From Siphonodentalium dalli (taxonomy: Eukaryota > Mollusca > Scaphopoda > Gadilida > Siphonodentaliidae), in the NCBI GenBank assembly GCA_032622095.1, contig CP136061.1, positions 93,681,345 to 93,745,344 on the forward strand: a stretch of DNA of 64,000 nucleotides, in the 5' to 3' direction. Positions 12,601 through 23,285 of the stretch are shown piece after piece. The notes under the pieces were generated by a model. It was not told the origin of the DNA. It did not search any database and saw nothing but the letters and a program-made list of their open reading frames with translations. The first letter of the stretch is position 1, and each line of letters begins with the position of its first letter. Made by a program: the position numbers and the translations under genes.

Positions 12601-13262
12601 ATGTTTATAACTTCTTTTTAACTTACAGGGTTGTGTGTATCTCAAGTGTGACAGCTGCCATGAGGCTGGACGGGTTTATAAGAGTCTACACGGCTGGTAT
12701 TTTGATGGTGCGTTTATCATATGTTAAACTGAAGGCAGGGTTTCTGCTAGGGGAAATGTTACCCCTATAGTTGGTGAGGGAAAATCTCAGCTGCGAATAT
12801 TAGAATTTAGTAAATCAGTCAATAATTTAACTAGGGCTGCAATGATACGCCCATGTCATGGTACGATATGTACATGTAGGGACATTTTGGTTTTGGCTAA
12901 TTCGTCTATAATTTGAGTTAAACTTTAGTATAAAACTAAAATGCTGGAATGTACAGTGTACTAAATGTAGAAATTTAATATTTATTGAACTACATGTAAC
13001 AATGTAAGAACAATAACATATCAAACATCTATAGAGCTAATTGTTGTATTTATCTGTCATTCAGTGAGAAAATATACATTCCATGTAAAAATGAACTTGT
13101 TTCTTTGCAGGTCGATTGGTCACTGTGAAATTCTTCAGATTAGAGAACTACCATGAAAAGTTTCCTTACTCGAGATTAATGACGTTGCCACTGAAACCAT
13201 CGAGCAACAAGAAGTTATCATTACAGCAGCCATATCATCGTTCATCTCTCGAGCGAATTTGA
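496..13262 (+). CDS. LEMD3: LEMD3/MAN1-like inner nuclear membrane protein, 3' part (six exons)
   Basis: Six exons join in phase: 496-616, 4982-5018, 7512-7602, 9103-9205, 12629-12707 and 13111-13262, giving about 193 C-terminal residues and a TGA stop. In the family, MAN1 is anchored in the inner nuclear membrane and its nucleoplasmic C-terminus binds receptor-regulated SMADs, damping TGF-beta/BMP signalling. The first exon matches the end of the Man1/Src1 C-terminal winged-helix region (core FLVWRW). The rest is the U2AF-homology/RRM-like domain, with LKIRNMF on strand 1, a GCVYLKC strand-3 motif, HGWYFDGRLVTVKF, and the family tail around PLKPS. The LEM domain and membrane segments lie upstream of the window. 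All introns are GT-AG and carry mobile elements. The start of the first exon is uncertain: an AG at 494-495 follows the pyrimidine tract, and a second AG at 507-508 is also in phase. The identification is strong by motif order, but orthology to LEMD3 rather than LEMD2 rests on the UHM domain, which LEMD2 lacks. Confidence 0.9.
671..688 (+). repeat. Partial duplicate of LEMD3 exon a end
   Basis: GTGGAGGTGGATACATG recurs 70 bp after the exon end at 601-617, but the donor here reads GCAAGT instead of GTAAGT. It looks like a short tandem duplication whose decoy splice site has decayed. Confidence 0.6.
873..1125. mobile_element. hAT-like palindromic MITE (family 1), intact with 8-bp TSD
   Basis: Begins CAAGCCTTGAAATAGGGTGT and ends with the inverse, ACACCCTATTTCAAGACTTG. 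It is flanked by ACAATGTG at 865-872 and 1126-1133. The 253-bp element is a double palindrome. Confidence 0.88.
1693..4837. mobile_element. TIR-bounded nonautonomous element holding a ~160-bp tandem array
   Basis: The left end reads TTACTCTTAGGTGCCTAATA and the right end is an imperfect inverse (TATTAGACACCTGAGAGTA). Inside them, a second inverted pair (CTGAAGGGGTCACTCTCACC at 1731 and its inverse near 4674) frames the array. No transposase is present. The whole block lies in the LEMD3 intron after exon a. Confidence 0.55.
2075..4570 (+). repeat. Tandem array, about 15 units of 153-167 bp
   Basis: Each unit carries GACATGTAGATGGGAACGA and AACATGGCCGCC..GCAGCCATC. The motif recurs near 2189, 2342, 2509, 2670, 2824, 2989, 3154, 3307, 3469, 3627, 3790, 3954, 4108 and 4272, with a variant near 4462. 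At least two unit types alternate (a TACTGTTCGTCTGATCATC type and an ACTAAATCCTTTGG type), so there is higher-order structure. Open frames through it are repeat artefacts. Confidence 0.9.
4982..5018 (+). CDS. LEMD3: LEMD3 exon b (37-bp microexon)
   Basis: The exon sits between a TTATCTTTCAG acceptor and a GTAATA donor and reads CLPNGGKVWQGQ plus one base. The KVWQGQ stretch is the conserved linker just before the UHM domain in MAN1 proteins. Phase 0 in, phase 1 out, matching both neighbours. Confidence 0.88.
5050..5477. mobile_element. Family 1 MITE, long form
   Basis: Inverted outer parts around a central segment that contains GGGATATAGA and AATGTGCTT-type sequence. It starts about 30 bp after LEMD3 exon b. 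Confidence 0.65.
5580..6956. mobile_element. Nonautonomous hAT-like element, 1.4 kb
   Basis: The ends are CAGGGTTTCCG and CGGAAACCCTG, an 11-bp perfect inverted pair typical of hAT. Flanking copies of GATATGT lie at 5573-5579 and 6957-6963. The interior has no recognisable transposase; an 83-codon open frame at 6427 shows no motif I know. Confidence 0.65.
7512..7602 (+). CDS. LEMD3: LEMD3 exon c (start of UHM domain)
   Basis: The acceptor is TTATTTTCAG and the donor GTGAGT. It reads AFGEHDEGFASTPKYCPYP and then TLKIRNMFNADV, where LKIRNMF is the first beta strand of the MAN1 U2AF-homology domain. Phase 1 in, phase 2 out. Confidence 0.92.
8216..8345. repeat. Near-perfect hairpin
   Basis: TGTGTTTTTCTTGAACTCGTCC..AGGTTGTGGTGAAAAGT pairs with its inverse at 8300-8340, with a loop around GACACTTCGTGTC. 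MITE-like, no coding. Confidence 0.7.
8525..8770. mobile_element. TTAA-flanked hairpin MITE (family 3), right half
   Basis: Contains GCCAAAGAAATAGTAATTTAGG and ends GATTGAGTACCTTTAA. The left half is missing. Confidence 0.65.
9103..9205 (+). CDS. LEMD3: LEMD3 exon d (UHM helix 1 and strand 2)
   Basis: Reads EEEDNWEINVKDAILDKT followed by HIYVDKNSSE and ends at a GTAAGT donor at 9206. Phase 2 in, phase 0 out. The acidic start and the ILHIYVDKNS strand match the MAN1 UHM pattern. Confidence 0.92.
9244..9370. mobile_element. Family 1 MITE fragment
   Basis: Left end CAGGCCTGGATATAGTGTGT followed by one palindrome; the right end is lost. It begins 38 bp after LEMD3 exon d. Confidence 0.65.
9424..9930 (+). 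repeat. Dispersed copies of the 160-bp array unit
   Basis: The left flank GAGCTATTGCCATGG..GG and two to three diverged units with GGAACGA(G/A)TCATTTTGG are visible. Same family as the large array at 2075. Confidence 0.75.
9958..10030. repeat. Inverted repeat with TGACGTCA
   Basis: TTCATAAACCTATGAACG and CATTCATAGGTTTATGAAC flank ACGTGACGTCACTTCC. A short palindromic element or remnant. Confidence 0.5.
10492..10598. repeat. Imperfect hairpin
   Basis: AACGGCGGTCATGGGTTTT pairs with AAAATCCCATGACC..CCGCCGTT. It lies beside A-rich low-complexity sequence (GAAATAGCGAAATA type) at 10255-10440. Confidence 0.55.
10590..10858 (+). repeat. Fragment of the 160-bp array unit
   Basis: AAACATGGCCACCAGTGGCCATC and following unit sequence, diverged, up to the point where another repeat begins at 10860. 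Confidence 0.65.
10858..11635 (+). mobile_element. Dispersed element with three internal ~180-bp direct repeats
   Basis: Starts ATACCCCCCGCAACGAAGTT and ends near GGGGGTATCCGTAGTCCCA. Internal units carry GTCCGAGCTTTTATTCCTAC (near 11110, 11280 and 11450) and TACCATGGGAAC. The open frames across it are low-complexity and I reject them as genes. Confidence 0.6.
12132..12573. mobile_element. TTAA-flanked MITE with ~80-bp TIRs
   Basis: TTAAAGGCCCACTTAACATT at the left; the right end is an imperfect inverse ending AGGTGGGTCTTTAA. The TIRs include CCATATGATATACCATTTGG and its inverse. It lies 56 bp upstream of LEMD3 exon e. Confidence 0.75.
12629..12707 (+). CDS. LEMD3: LEMD3 exon e (UHM strand 3 and helix 2)
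   Basis: Reads GCVYLKCDSCHEAGRVYKSL and then HGWYFDG, the RNP1-like strand and second helix of the domain. The acceptor is TTTAACTTACAG and the donor GTGCGT. Phase 0 in, phase 1 out. Confidence 0.93.
13111..13262 (+). CDS. LEMD3: LEMD3 terminal coding exon
   Basis: Follows a TTTCTTTGCAG acceptor. It reads RLVTVKFFRLENYHEKFP, then a PLKPSSNKK tail, and stops at TGA 13260-13262. The R(L/Y)VTVK..RL..YH..FP string is diagnostic of the MAN1 C-terminus. Confidence 0.93.
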
Positions 13263-14242
13263 TTCACCTGCCATTCACCATAGTTTATGCTCCTCAGCTA
13301 TTTCATGCTATCTCGACGGACAGTATTATCCAAAAATATATAATTAAAATGGGCAATGTGTGAAAGTTGTCACTTAATTTTAATATATTTGCTTAAAGAT
13401 ACAGGCAGCCTTTGCATTGGGTATAGCTGTTAATATAGTTACATCTGCTAAAACCGCCATAAACAGAAAGAATATTATATAATAGACAGATGTTGTTCTT
13501 TTGCCAATCACAAATATCATGTACATTGCATGTTTTACATTTATACACTTTGTTGTGTAAACAAATATCAAAAACGTTGTTTTCCAATGAAAATGTTCCA
13601 TTGTGCTGTGGAAGGCGGAGATAAAATTATTGGCGCCATCAACAATCGCATTTAAATCACATCAAATTTTATTTTAATTGACCTATTCTACCTGCTTGCT
13701 GTCAGTTAAAAATCCAGCTAAACCATGTTACTTCATGATTGGGAAATGGTCAGACAGAAAACGTGTACATAATATAATTGTTCTTGCAAAGAGATGAATA
13801 TTTTTCAATCCAGTTAATATTTTCTCCTAACCTATATATGGTAATGCATACCAAATAAGGAATTTACTATGAGTAGTATTGTGAGTTGTAGACTTACCAA
13901 ATAACCGGTTTTACAACTGATGTATAATGCGTGCAAATCTAAATAAGGAAATGATTCAATATGGTGACTGCTTATAAACAATCCACTGCGCTTTTTGTGA
14001 GAAACTAACAACACTCAACCTGTATTTTCTCAGACACAAAGCGTGTTTTGTGAATAATATCGCATTCATATCATCATTATGCTATACTGTTAGTATATTC
14101 TTGAGGAAATTATCATAATTTTATAAATGTTATTTCTAAATTTTATAACCTACAATGAAGGCTGCCCGTCCCTTTGAGGTGTCACTTATGGCACTTAATA
14201 AGCAACACTGATATAAAATTTTCAAAAACTACGTCTTCTCGG

Positions 14243-14248
14243 AATAAA
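14243..14248 (+). promoter_or_regulatory. Candidate LEMD3 polyadenylation signal
   Basis: A canonical AATAAA lies about 980 bp after the LEMD3 stop in repeat-poor sequence. It is a candidate only; another AATAAA-containing run lies near 14803. Confidence 0.3.
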
Positions 14249-15031
14249 GTTTCTTATTAATGGATTCATTGAAAAGTTAAAATAATCCACTGCAGCTGCC
14301 ATTGATTCTTTTGAAACCAAGAAATGTCCAAAATTACTTTAATACTATATTTTCCTGCCAAATTAAACCAATACTTGCGCTAGATTAATATATAAATTTG
14401 AGGGTGTAGCTTCAAATCCTGAAAAAGTTTTTGAAAATTTGACATGACCGTTGATGTTGACATTAGTCATCTCTGCTCAACCTTAAAAATGCTTCTCGGT
14501 GATATATAATAACTTCCTAACTTATTTGACAATTTGTAACTGGACCAGCCCTTTTATCTGTTTTTGGGTGATACTAGATGTCAAAAATAGCCTGTATTAG
14601 TTATGGGAACAATGGACAGACACCCATGACCTCTATGTTCTCCTGGTGCCTTAATAGTGCTGACACGAATTTGGGTATTCAAATATTTGTTCATGGTATT
14701 TGAATATTATTACACAGCTGTTGCTATATCTTGGCCGACTACATTACTTTGAACCATGTGGTCATTTCACCTAAATGCACCAGTGCGATCCTGATAAAGC
14801 CAAATAAATAACAATTCCTTGTTCTCAGACACCTCTCTCATAACTTTTCTTTAAAAAGCCTCGTCAAACATTTAAAAAAATATTCTGTAAGAAATATTGG
14901 ATATTGGATCATCAACAATGATTACTGTTTCTTGAGTATACCAGATTTTGAGAAAAAAAACAAATTAAATAGCAACCCTCCCTCATCTCAAAATTGAGAT
15001 CTTAATTGCCTGAGAACACAGATATTTTATT

Positions 15032-15291
15032 TTAACCATTTCATGACTGGAGCTTCCTGAAATTTTGCGAAAACCATGTGCCAATGCATTCTCTTATATA
15101 TGAGAGTTTCCCCCATAGGGAGCCTCACATATATAAGAGAATATATTGGCCTAACAATATTTCCCTTGACCTTATAAGCCAGTGCATTATTTTATATATT
15201 CAAGGCTCGCTATGGGCGACTCGCATATATAAGAGAATGTACTAGCACAGGATCTTTTAACGCTGCACCAGCTATCACATTCTTTTGTTAA
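15032..15291. mobile_element. TTAA-flanked MITE with TATATAAGAG palindromes (family 2)
   Basis: TTAACCATTTCATGACTGGAGC at the left, a diverged right end GCTATCACATTCTTTTGTTAA, and two inner palindromes of CATTCTCTTATATATG. Confidence 0.65.
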
Positions 15292-16707
15292 TGTAAACCT
15301 AATTCATTTGCAAAATTTTGAAAGTGGGAAAATCCCTGAGTTGTTTTAATTTCTAATCGCAGGCAGCATGTTTGGGCGGCAAAACGAAATGAAATCTGCC
15401 GGGAAAGCTATTTGATATAAAGATGTTTCATCAGTCTTTCTGAAGGTGGAAACTAATATAATTTCAGAAAAAAAGGAAAAAATTTCCATTATTTCTGTAA
15501 GAGAAAGTTACTGCTGGAAGCTTCACTTCTGTTATTACTTCGCTTTGTTCCGTTTTATCTCGTATTGAATTTAGTGAAATAGGAACAACCCAACCCAAAA
15601 GTTTTCGTTTCGGTCGAAATATTGTGTAAAAATTAAGAACATTGTCAGTGGTTTCCATGATAGATGGTCAGTCACTAGGCCAAATGGCTAAAAAAATAAT
15701 TCAGCGGGGAGTCGGCTACCGACCAACTTAAAGAATCACCAATGGCCGTAGAATTGTAGTTGTCATCCATCACTGCGATTGGGAATAAAACAAATTTATA
15801 ACATCCTTCCTCACTTCTGACAAACAATTAATTAATTTTGGATGACTTAGTTACAACTCACGCATGACGGCTGTTGTTGTAATGCTGCACCACAACAAAC
15901 TGGTGCAATAATATTCACACATCTATTTATTGTGATATTTCTGGCAGTGACCACAATTGTTTCCCTCATTCTGCAAATGTCAGACCCACTAAAACCAGAC
16001 TTTGACACAGTCATGTTCATGAAAGATTACTCAGCAGAGCTCAATTTCATGTGAAAGATAACCAATAAAAATGGTTGTATTAGGCCACTCAAAGTCAATT
16101 TCCTATTCTCTGGTCCAAATGCAGTCCTGTTTCTCGAAACCCTGTGTGCGCAACCTTTTTAATCGTGTTCAACCTGTTTTAATTGGCGTGAAATAATTGT
16201 GGTACATTTTTTATAGAAACACAGTTGAGATCGAACCGTTTCCCAGTTCAGATTTGTGATTCATTTCTGGAATTAGTATCTATGTTCAATCATTTTTTAA
16301 GCATGTGTTGCATTGTGAATGCACTCTCAGTAAAAAATTCAGTGGTCATACTTGATGTGTGGTGATTTTTTAAAGAAATAAATCATGGAATCTATCTAGA
16401 CCCTGTACTAGCCAATACGGACATTGAGTGCTTCGTTTGCATGTGCCCCAGAATTATAAAAAAAAAAAAATACCTGTGCACATGCTTTTCAGAATGTTTT
16501 GCCCTGAGTGACTTTGCATGGTCTTGTGCCCTGACATTACGGATAATGAATATCTGAATCCATTTTGATACATGTATTTGAATACTGCCTTTCCATACAT
16601 CCGAATATTTGAATATATTCGTTTCAGCACTATGCCTTAGTTACAGATGATTTATTGTTGCAAATATTTGCTTGATTCACAGTTTCAGTATCCTTCACAT
16701 ATCTATT

Positions 16708-17370
16708 CAGGCTTGGAAATAAGGTGCTGGACAGCAGGCTAGCATCACTAAATTCACCCTCTGGGGACCTCATTCTGGTTAGGCCTCGTCTTCTCTGGAA
16801 AGGATCTTTGTTATCAAATTAACAAGTTCTTTAGCTCCTTTAAAAACTTCTTTAGAATGTTTCTTTTTCTTATTTAGTCTAGTATCTCTATATCCCCAAA
16901 TTGGAAGATGACACATTGCATAATCAGGGAGCAAATTAACTCGCATCGCAATTTGCTACCCAAATTTGGATAATAGCTATGCAATTTGGTATGAATTTAA
17001 TATGATTTTAGAATGCTATCTAATCATATCAATGTGAGGTTATTTGCTAATCAAAATTTTGAAAGTAATTTGCTCCCTGTGCATAATCGTGATGCACAAT
17101 GAGTACTCATCACCATCTTCACCTTCTGGGAACTTAAATTGGCAGATGACACAATGCATAATCGAGGTGCCCAATGAGTACACATCACCATCTTCCCCAT
17201 CGGGGAACTTAAATCTATGTCTAGGTTGCCCATAGCAGATGAGGTCATGCAGAATGAGGTCCCCAGAGGATAAATTTTGTGATGCAAACCCGCTGTGCGG
17301 GGTAGTGACACTAAATTCACCCTCTGGAGACCTCATTCTGCAAACGTCTGGCACCATGTTTTCCGGACTC
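16708..17370. mobile_element. Family 1 MITE, long and rearranged
   Basis: Starts CAGGCTTGGAAATAAGG and ends GTCTGGCACCATGTTTTCCG. The central part holds tandem copies of the CACCATCTTC..GGGAACTTAAAT segment. Confidence 0.55.
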
Positions 17371-17493
17371 TATCTATTTCTCTATGCCAAATGAAATTGA
17401 ACAGGGCAAGATATATTTTAATTCACTGTAAATAGTAAATGTTGATGTGATGATGAAATACATTAAGATATTCAGCAGTTATGGTTGGTAGAC

Positions 17494-17990
17494 AGGTCAG
17501 GCACATCCTGAATTCAACTATTGTAGTTTTATATTTAACTATTATAGATTAATATGGACATCGCCATTTTGTGAATTTGATAAAAGAGAGATAATCCAAA
17601 ATTTAATCAAAATCAGTGTCGCTCTAATTCAGCAACGTATCTGTTTTTATGACGAAATTGCATATCTCAATCCATGCGAATGATTAATCATATGATTAAT
17701 CATGTGACAAAAAGTCAATTAACATTCAATTGTTCTGAACATTGTTATGGATGAGCGATTGCATCGTCGTGTAATGCCATTTAGAAAGGCACACTGGTGC
17801 TATTATTAAATAAAATATGCTGGCACAAAAGGCTGCACAACAAATTTTATCTGGAGACTGTTCATTTTCTGCAATATTGCAAGTGCACGATCACAAATTT
17901 TCCACAAAAACAGGGAAATGGTGGATTTGCCACTGTCAAACTTACCTATAATAGTTAAATATAGCTATTGAGGATATGCCCAGTCTGGTG
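17494..17990. mobile_element. Possible MITE with AGGTCAGGCACATCCTGAAT end
   Basis: The left sequence AGGTCAGGCACATCCTGAAT recurs at 30765. Here ATAGTTAAATATAGCTATTGAGGATATGCC near 17950 is a loose inverse. Boundaries are uncertain. Confidence 0.35.
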
Positions 17991-18149
17991 GAAATTGAAA
18001 CTATCAACATCTATGCCAATCTTTTGGCCATAGCCTTCTTCATTGATATGCCTATGTTTGTCCCAAATCCTTCTGTAATAATTGTTTAATACATCTTGAA
18101 TATCTATTAAATACATTATCATTATGCTACATTCAATTTACGATTTTTA

Positions 18150-18770
18150 GCTCAACCTGGTGAATTCAAGTTTGAGCTATTGCCATGGGTTGGCGTCCCT
18201 CGTCTGTGCATCAACAATTTCCTTTAGCACACCCTACATGTCATACCTCTCATCCGATCGTCATCAAACTTATAATGGTTCTTTGTGGTGACCTCTTGAT
18301 GGGGGACATAATTTTGTTCCGAAATTTGTTAAAATACATGGCCGCCATTGGCCATTTTACTCTTTGCATGACTAAATCTTTTTGCACACCCTACAGGCCA
18401 CATCCGATTATCACTAAACTTCATCCGAATCTTCAGGGTGAGCTCTAGATAAGCGCCCAAAATTTATTAAAAACATGGCCGCCAGCAGTCTTCTTGGATT
18501 TCAAATTTGAATCAGTCGGCACAACCTGCAGCCTTCTATTATCTGAGAATGTTTTGAAAATTTACAGGCATATTAAAGATCACCTCTAGATGGGAGCTAT
18601 CGAATTTGAATGATTTTCGATCAAAAACAAGGTTACCGGCAATCATCTTGGATTTTATTCTTTGCATGACTAAATACATTGGCATGCCCTACAGCCAACA
18701 ATTTTCATCCAATTGATCCAAAACTTTATATGACACTTCGGGTTGACCTCTGATATTACTCAAACATGTA
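18150..18770 (+). repeat. Diverged copies of the 160-bp array unit
   Basis: Starts TTAGCTCAACCTGG..GAGCTATTGCCATGG and contains ACATGGCCGCCA and TTTGCATGACTAAAT blocks repeated about three times. Confidence 0.65.
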
Positions 18771-18982
18771 AACATTCCGCATTCCTTATCACTCTATTGA
18801 CTATAATGTATGATATTATCCCCTTTCCAAGTTTAGCTACAATGTCATTGACACTTTCAGTTATGCAAACATGCATGCATGGAAGTGAGATGAACAAACC
18901 CGATTCCCTGTTCATATTTCACAGACTTGCAGACATCTGTTAGGGAAATATGGGCCATGGGAACTGAAACTTGACCTGGACC

Positions 18983-19112
18983 TATGGTAATGCCCTAAGT
19001 AATCGACTCCTTAACCACAGCAGAATTATGGGTAACTTTTCCGACTAAATCCTGAAAAGTTACCCATAATTCTGCTGTGGTTATGGAGTCGATTACTTAG
19101 GGCATTACTGTA
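18983..19112. mobile_element. TA-flanked MITE (family 5, Tc1/mariner-like)
   Basis: GGTAATGCCCTAAGTAATCG to CGATTACTTAGGGCATTACTG between TA dinucleotides. The arms are near-perfect and form a ~55-bp stem around TTTTCCGACTAAATCC. Confidence 0.7.
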
Positions 19113-19449
19113 GCAGATGGGGAGGTGGACAGCTTCCTTGGTGTGTATTCCAAAGAAAAAATTATTGTAAAATTGGGCTCGCCCATGCTGTTCAAACAAG
19201 TTTGTTGTAGGGCCCTGCGAATATTGGATTATCGATTCGAACTCGGTATTTGATTCGACTTATGACAATGAATAGTAATTTTGAATACACCAAACGAATG
19301 AACATGAACATAATGCATATATTAGTAATATTTGAACATTCACAACTACTGCGAAGTATAAAAAGTAGATACACTTATTCATCCCCGACGACGACTTCGC
19401 ACACCAAATACAACATTTAATACTGCTAGTGTTAGGAAGGTCTTTTGCG

Positions 19450-19936
19450 TTAAAGGTACTCAATCCGATAAAACTCCTCTCAATTACTATTTCAATGGCT
19501 TCGGGGGTCAAAAATATTTGATTCGAGTCGAGAAAGTCACCCATCAAAGCTCAGATTTGTTAGATATCGATTTTAGAAATCTATTATTTTTCATTATCGG
19601 GAATTCTTTCTGGCCCAGAAGACAGTCAAAATTTCGTTATTATTACCACTTCATTATAGAGTTATCCATCCTTGTCTGTTTGAATAGAGTTTTGGCGTAA
19701 AATCTCGAGCAGGTTACCAAATTGACGGCAGTTATTAGCACTCATCTCGAGCAATTAACAAATTTCAAAAATCAATATCTAATAACTCGGAGCTTTGTTT
19801 GATGGGATCCTCGACTCAAATCAAATATTTTTTACCCCCAAAGCCAAAGAAATAGTAATATAGGACCCTCTGATCGGATTGTTGTTGTTGGAATCTGTTG
19901 AGATGGGGACCCTCTTTACGGATTGAGTACCTTTAA
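19450..19936. mobile_element. TTAA-flanked hairpin MITE (family 3), both ends present
   Basis: TTAAAGGTACTCAATCCGAT at the left and GGATTGAGTACCTTTAA at the right, with a palindromic body that holds TTCGGGGGTCAAAAATATTTG. Confidence 0.75.
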
Positions 19937-20292
19937 TGTTAGGGATACATTTCCACAAAATGTTACAAAGATATATTTACATACTAGGTGTTGTCATCAC
20001 TAAATCCAGCATTCTGATTGGTCGGCGCCCACGTGGCTAGTTGCAATTATTTCTCAGTGAATGCGCAACAGCTAATAACTGCAAGCTCATAACAACATCG
20101 ATACGTCATTTGGGTTTGGAAAGACGAACGCGTAATGTTTTGGATTCGCGCAGGATTGACTTAATAAATCATCGGGTTTCAATTGTCCCTTTTGCCAAGG
20201 GTGCTATGGGGTATTTTGGGCTGGTTTTGTCACGATACACTTTTCGATTTAAATACATTTACAAAAGTGGCTTTTTCGCTAAATGTATATAA

Positions 20293-20429
20293 ATATAAGG
20301 ATTAACTGTCATGTGGACTGTTTTTATGGAGATGTAACCGTGAGGTAAGTGGTCATAACTTGTATGTAAAAATTACCTCACGGTTACATCTCCATAAAAA
20401 ACAGTCCACATGACAGTTAATCCTTATAT
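20293..20429. repeat. Near-perfect 137-bp hairpin
   Basis: Left arm AAGGATTAACTGTCATGTGG..GGAGATGTAACCGTGAGGTAA repeats inverted after a 28-bp loop (20349-20376). The ends are ATATAAGG/CCTTATAT. Its near-identity suggests recent formation. Confidence 0.75.
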
Positions 20430-20949
20430 GTATTGGAACCAATGCCGCTGAATGATGTATGGACACAATATATAGACCTACTGTTGGCCTTTATTATCTA
20501 TCGCCGCCATCTTGTTTTGTATTAATCCAGCTGCATGGTTATCTGACTGGTTATGCTGTTAGGGTCATTGATCACATTCATAGTCAGCTTTTAAAATATG
20601 TCACACAAGTGTAACCATCTTTTAGCCAATGACAACGTTCTTATTCTCACATAGAATGAGACTAGCTATTTGCATTTTGAGTTAGACAAAATTAAATTAG
20701 CTCCACCTCAGTGTTGCCAATACGACAGAGCTGGATTCTATTTTTGTTGCAAATGTAAACAGACCTCATATCGTGTTATCAAACAACAAGATTTGAAAAG
20801 AAAGCTACGAAAGTGATCGACTACGTAAACCTAGCTACACTTGTGACCGCTTTGAAAAGCTGTCTACGATTGTGATAGGTGACCTCATCAGTCAGTTACC
20901 TGTTCCTCAGGTACGTTTATCTTGAGGTACTCAGTGAGAGTGATGAATG

Positions 20950-21038
20950 GCAACAAGCCTTATTTCCGACTAAATCCTGATAAATTACCCATAATTCTGT
21001 TGTGGTTAAGGAGTCGATTATTTAGGGCATTACTGTAC
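20950..21038. mobile_element. Family 5 MITE, right half
   Basis: TTTCCGACTAAATCCTGATAAAT to TTTAGGGCATTACTGTA; the left arm is missing. Confidence 0.6.
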
Positions 21039-21326
21039 ATGACTTATTTAACTCTCCCATTATTTTGTCGGTCTGATGGCGAATTTTGAATGCTTATTCA
21101 AGTAAGGTTACTAATTTCTATTGATCTATTTAAATCGCTCATACGTATCAGGTAATCCGCCCTTCGATGATGTATTCTAACTTGATTATATCAAAGAATT
21201 AAATACCCACGCGCCAAACTTTTAGCCAAATGAAATTTGTTTTCCCAAATGTATTTTTTTTTTCCATTGGCAGGTGGCAGCTTGAACCCTTGTTCAGATA
21301 ATAAGTTTAACAAACGACAATCGGTA

Positions 21327-21766
21327 CAAGCCTGGATATAGTGTCTGACATTTGCAGAATGAGGTCCCTAGAGGGTGAATTTAGTGACGCTATCCAGCAC
21401 AGCAGGCTAGCATCACCAAATTCACCCTCTGGGGACCTCATTCTGCTTAGGCCTCAACTGCTATGGGAGACCTAGGATCAGAATGAAGTTCCCCAGTTGA
21501 AGTTGATGATGCTCACCTATTAGTCAACTCGTTTATGCATTTTATCTTGTGCAAATTAGGGGATATACAAACTGAACAGAAGGGGGGAAAGTAACTAAAA
21601 ACAATGTTAATTTGAGACTGGATACTTCCCAGAAGATGAGGCCTAAGCAAAAGGAGGTCCCCAGAGGGTGATTTTGGTGATTATATAGACCGCCGTGCCA
21701 GAAAGTCACTAAATTCACCCTCTGTGGACTTCATTCTGTAAATTACAGACGCACGATATCCAGGTT
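21327..21766. mobile_element. Family 1 MITE, long form
   Basis: CAAGCCTGGATATAGTGTCT at the left and an inverse ending ACGATATCCAGG at the right, with a long internal segment containing GGGGATATACAAACTG. Confidence 0.65.
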
Positions 21767-22045
21767 TTCTTCGGTCGTATGGTGCATTTATTATTTGAAA
21801 ATATCCCACAAATAAATGTGAATCCTTCAGCACTTGTATTATCTGTTCCTAGTTTGTCGTCTGCATATATTACCTGAATACCCCTTCAGATGAATAATAG
21901 ACCATTCCAGTGTATACTTTTATAACTGAGTGGGAGAATTCATTTAGTAAAGAAATGGTTCAAACATTATGGGTGCAGTTGCTCTCAAAGTAAAAAGTAA
22001 GGTCAATTGAACAGATTCTAATGGATGGCCAGTTTATGAATAACT

Positions 22046-22212
22046 TACAGTAATGCCGTAAATAATCGGAAATATGGCTTGTTGCCATTCATCGGAAAGC
22101 TCTGTGAGAGCTTTCCGATGAATGGCAACAAGCCATATTTCCGACTAAATCCGGAAAAATTACCCATATTTCTGCTTTGGTTAAGGAGTTGATTACTTAC
22201 GGCATTACTATA
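22046..22212. mobile_element. Family 5 MITE with an extra inner hairpin
   Basis: TACAGTAATGCCGTAAATAA to GGCATTACTATA. A perfect inner stem, GCTTGTTGCCATTCATCGG with its inverse, flanks CTCTGTGAG. Confidence 0.7.
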
Positions 22213-22222
22213 TCTCCCTTGC

Positions 22223-22611
22223 TTAACCCTTTACCCAACAGAAGGGCCCTGTGCCAATGCATTCTCTTATATATGCGAGTCGACCATAGGTCGCCTCGCA
22301 TATATAAGAGAATGCATTGGCTTAACACATTAAAAATTATAAAATTGTTAAAGAATGTAAGAAAAAATGGTAAAAAGTGTTAAAAAAAGATTTTTTTTAG
22401 GCCAATGCATTCTCTTATATATGCGAGGCGACCTATGGTCGACTCGCATATATAAGAGAATGCATTGGCACAGGGCTAACTGTAACTATCACAATGTGGT
22501 CAAGGAGCCGGTTCCAATGATATCCATATTTTTATGGTTCTATTGAGACAGACCGAAGATATTTTAGGCTGTTGAAGCTTTATTTGGCCGGTTTGTTGGG
22601 TAAAGGGTTAA
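22223..22611. mobile_element. TTAA-flanked composite MITE (family 2 variant)
   Basis: TTAACCCTTTACCCAACAG to TTTGTTGGGTAAAGGGTTAA, carrying two CGACCATAGGTCG-centred palindromes of GCCAATGCATTCTCTTATAT. A nearly identical copy in the opposite orientation is at 27673. Confidence 0.82.
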
Positions 22612-22819
22612 CTCTTGCCCATGACTGGAGCTTCCTGAAATTTTGCAAAAACCATGTGCCAATGCATTCTCTTAGGCCCCTAACAATATTTACCTTGACA
22701 GCCAGTGTATTCTCTTATATATGCAAGGCTCCCTATTGGAGACTTGGATATATAAGAGAATGCACTGGCACATAATCTTTAATGCTGCATCAGCATAGCT
22801 CTCATCACGGAAGGGTTAA
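22608..22819. mobile_element. Family 2 MITE abutting the previous one
   Basis: TTAACTCTTGCCCATGACTGG to CATCACGGAAGGGTTAA. It shares the TTAA at 22608-22611 with its left neighbour. Confidence 0.72.
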
Positions 22820-23285
22820 ATTCATTAAATTTCTTCTCTCTACAACAATCACATTTCACACTTGAGACATCAATAGACTATATTCATGGCAGGAAAATAA
22901 TCACCCACAAACAGCTACACTCTTGTTTCTAAAGATCAATGCAGCAGTTTTCAACAGAGGCTCAATATATTATAATTCAGCTACCATTGAATAATTTTTC
23001 TCACAACTCATTTAGAATATTATAGTTTGTTGATATTCGAAGTGTGACTTAGTCAGTTCTGCAGTTGGCTAATATCTGATATTACAAATCTAAATGCTAA
23101 TCCCTCATGTTACAGTATATTGTGTGTATTTCAGTTGTACAGTGATTTTATTGGTAATCAGTGCTGTATTAAAAGTACATAATAACAGTTCATGATTTAT
23201 CTCCGGACAATCATCCCTATGCTCAGGGGCCAGCCCAGAGGTGTCAAATTGGGAGAAGTCAATTCTCACTCGACCGGTACAAACG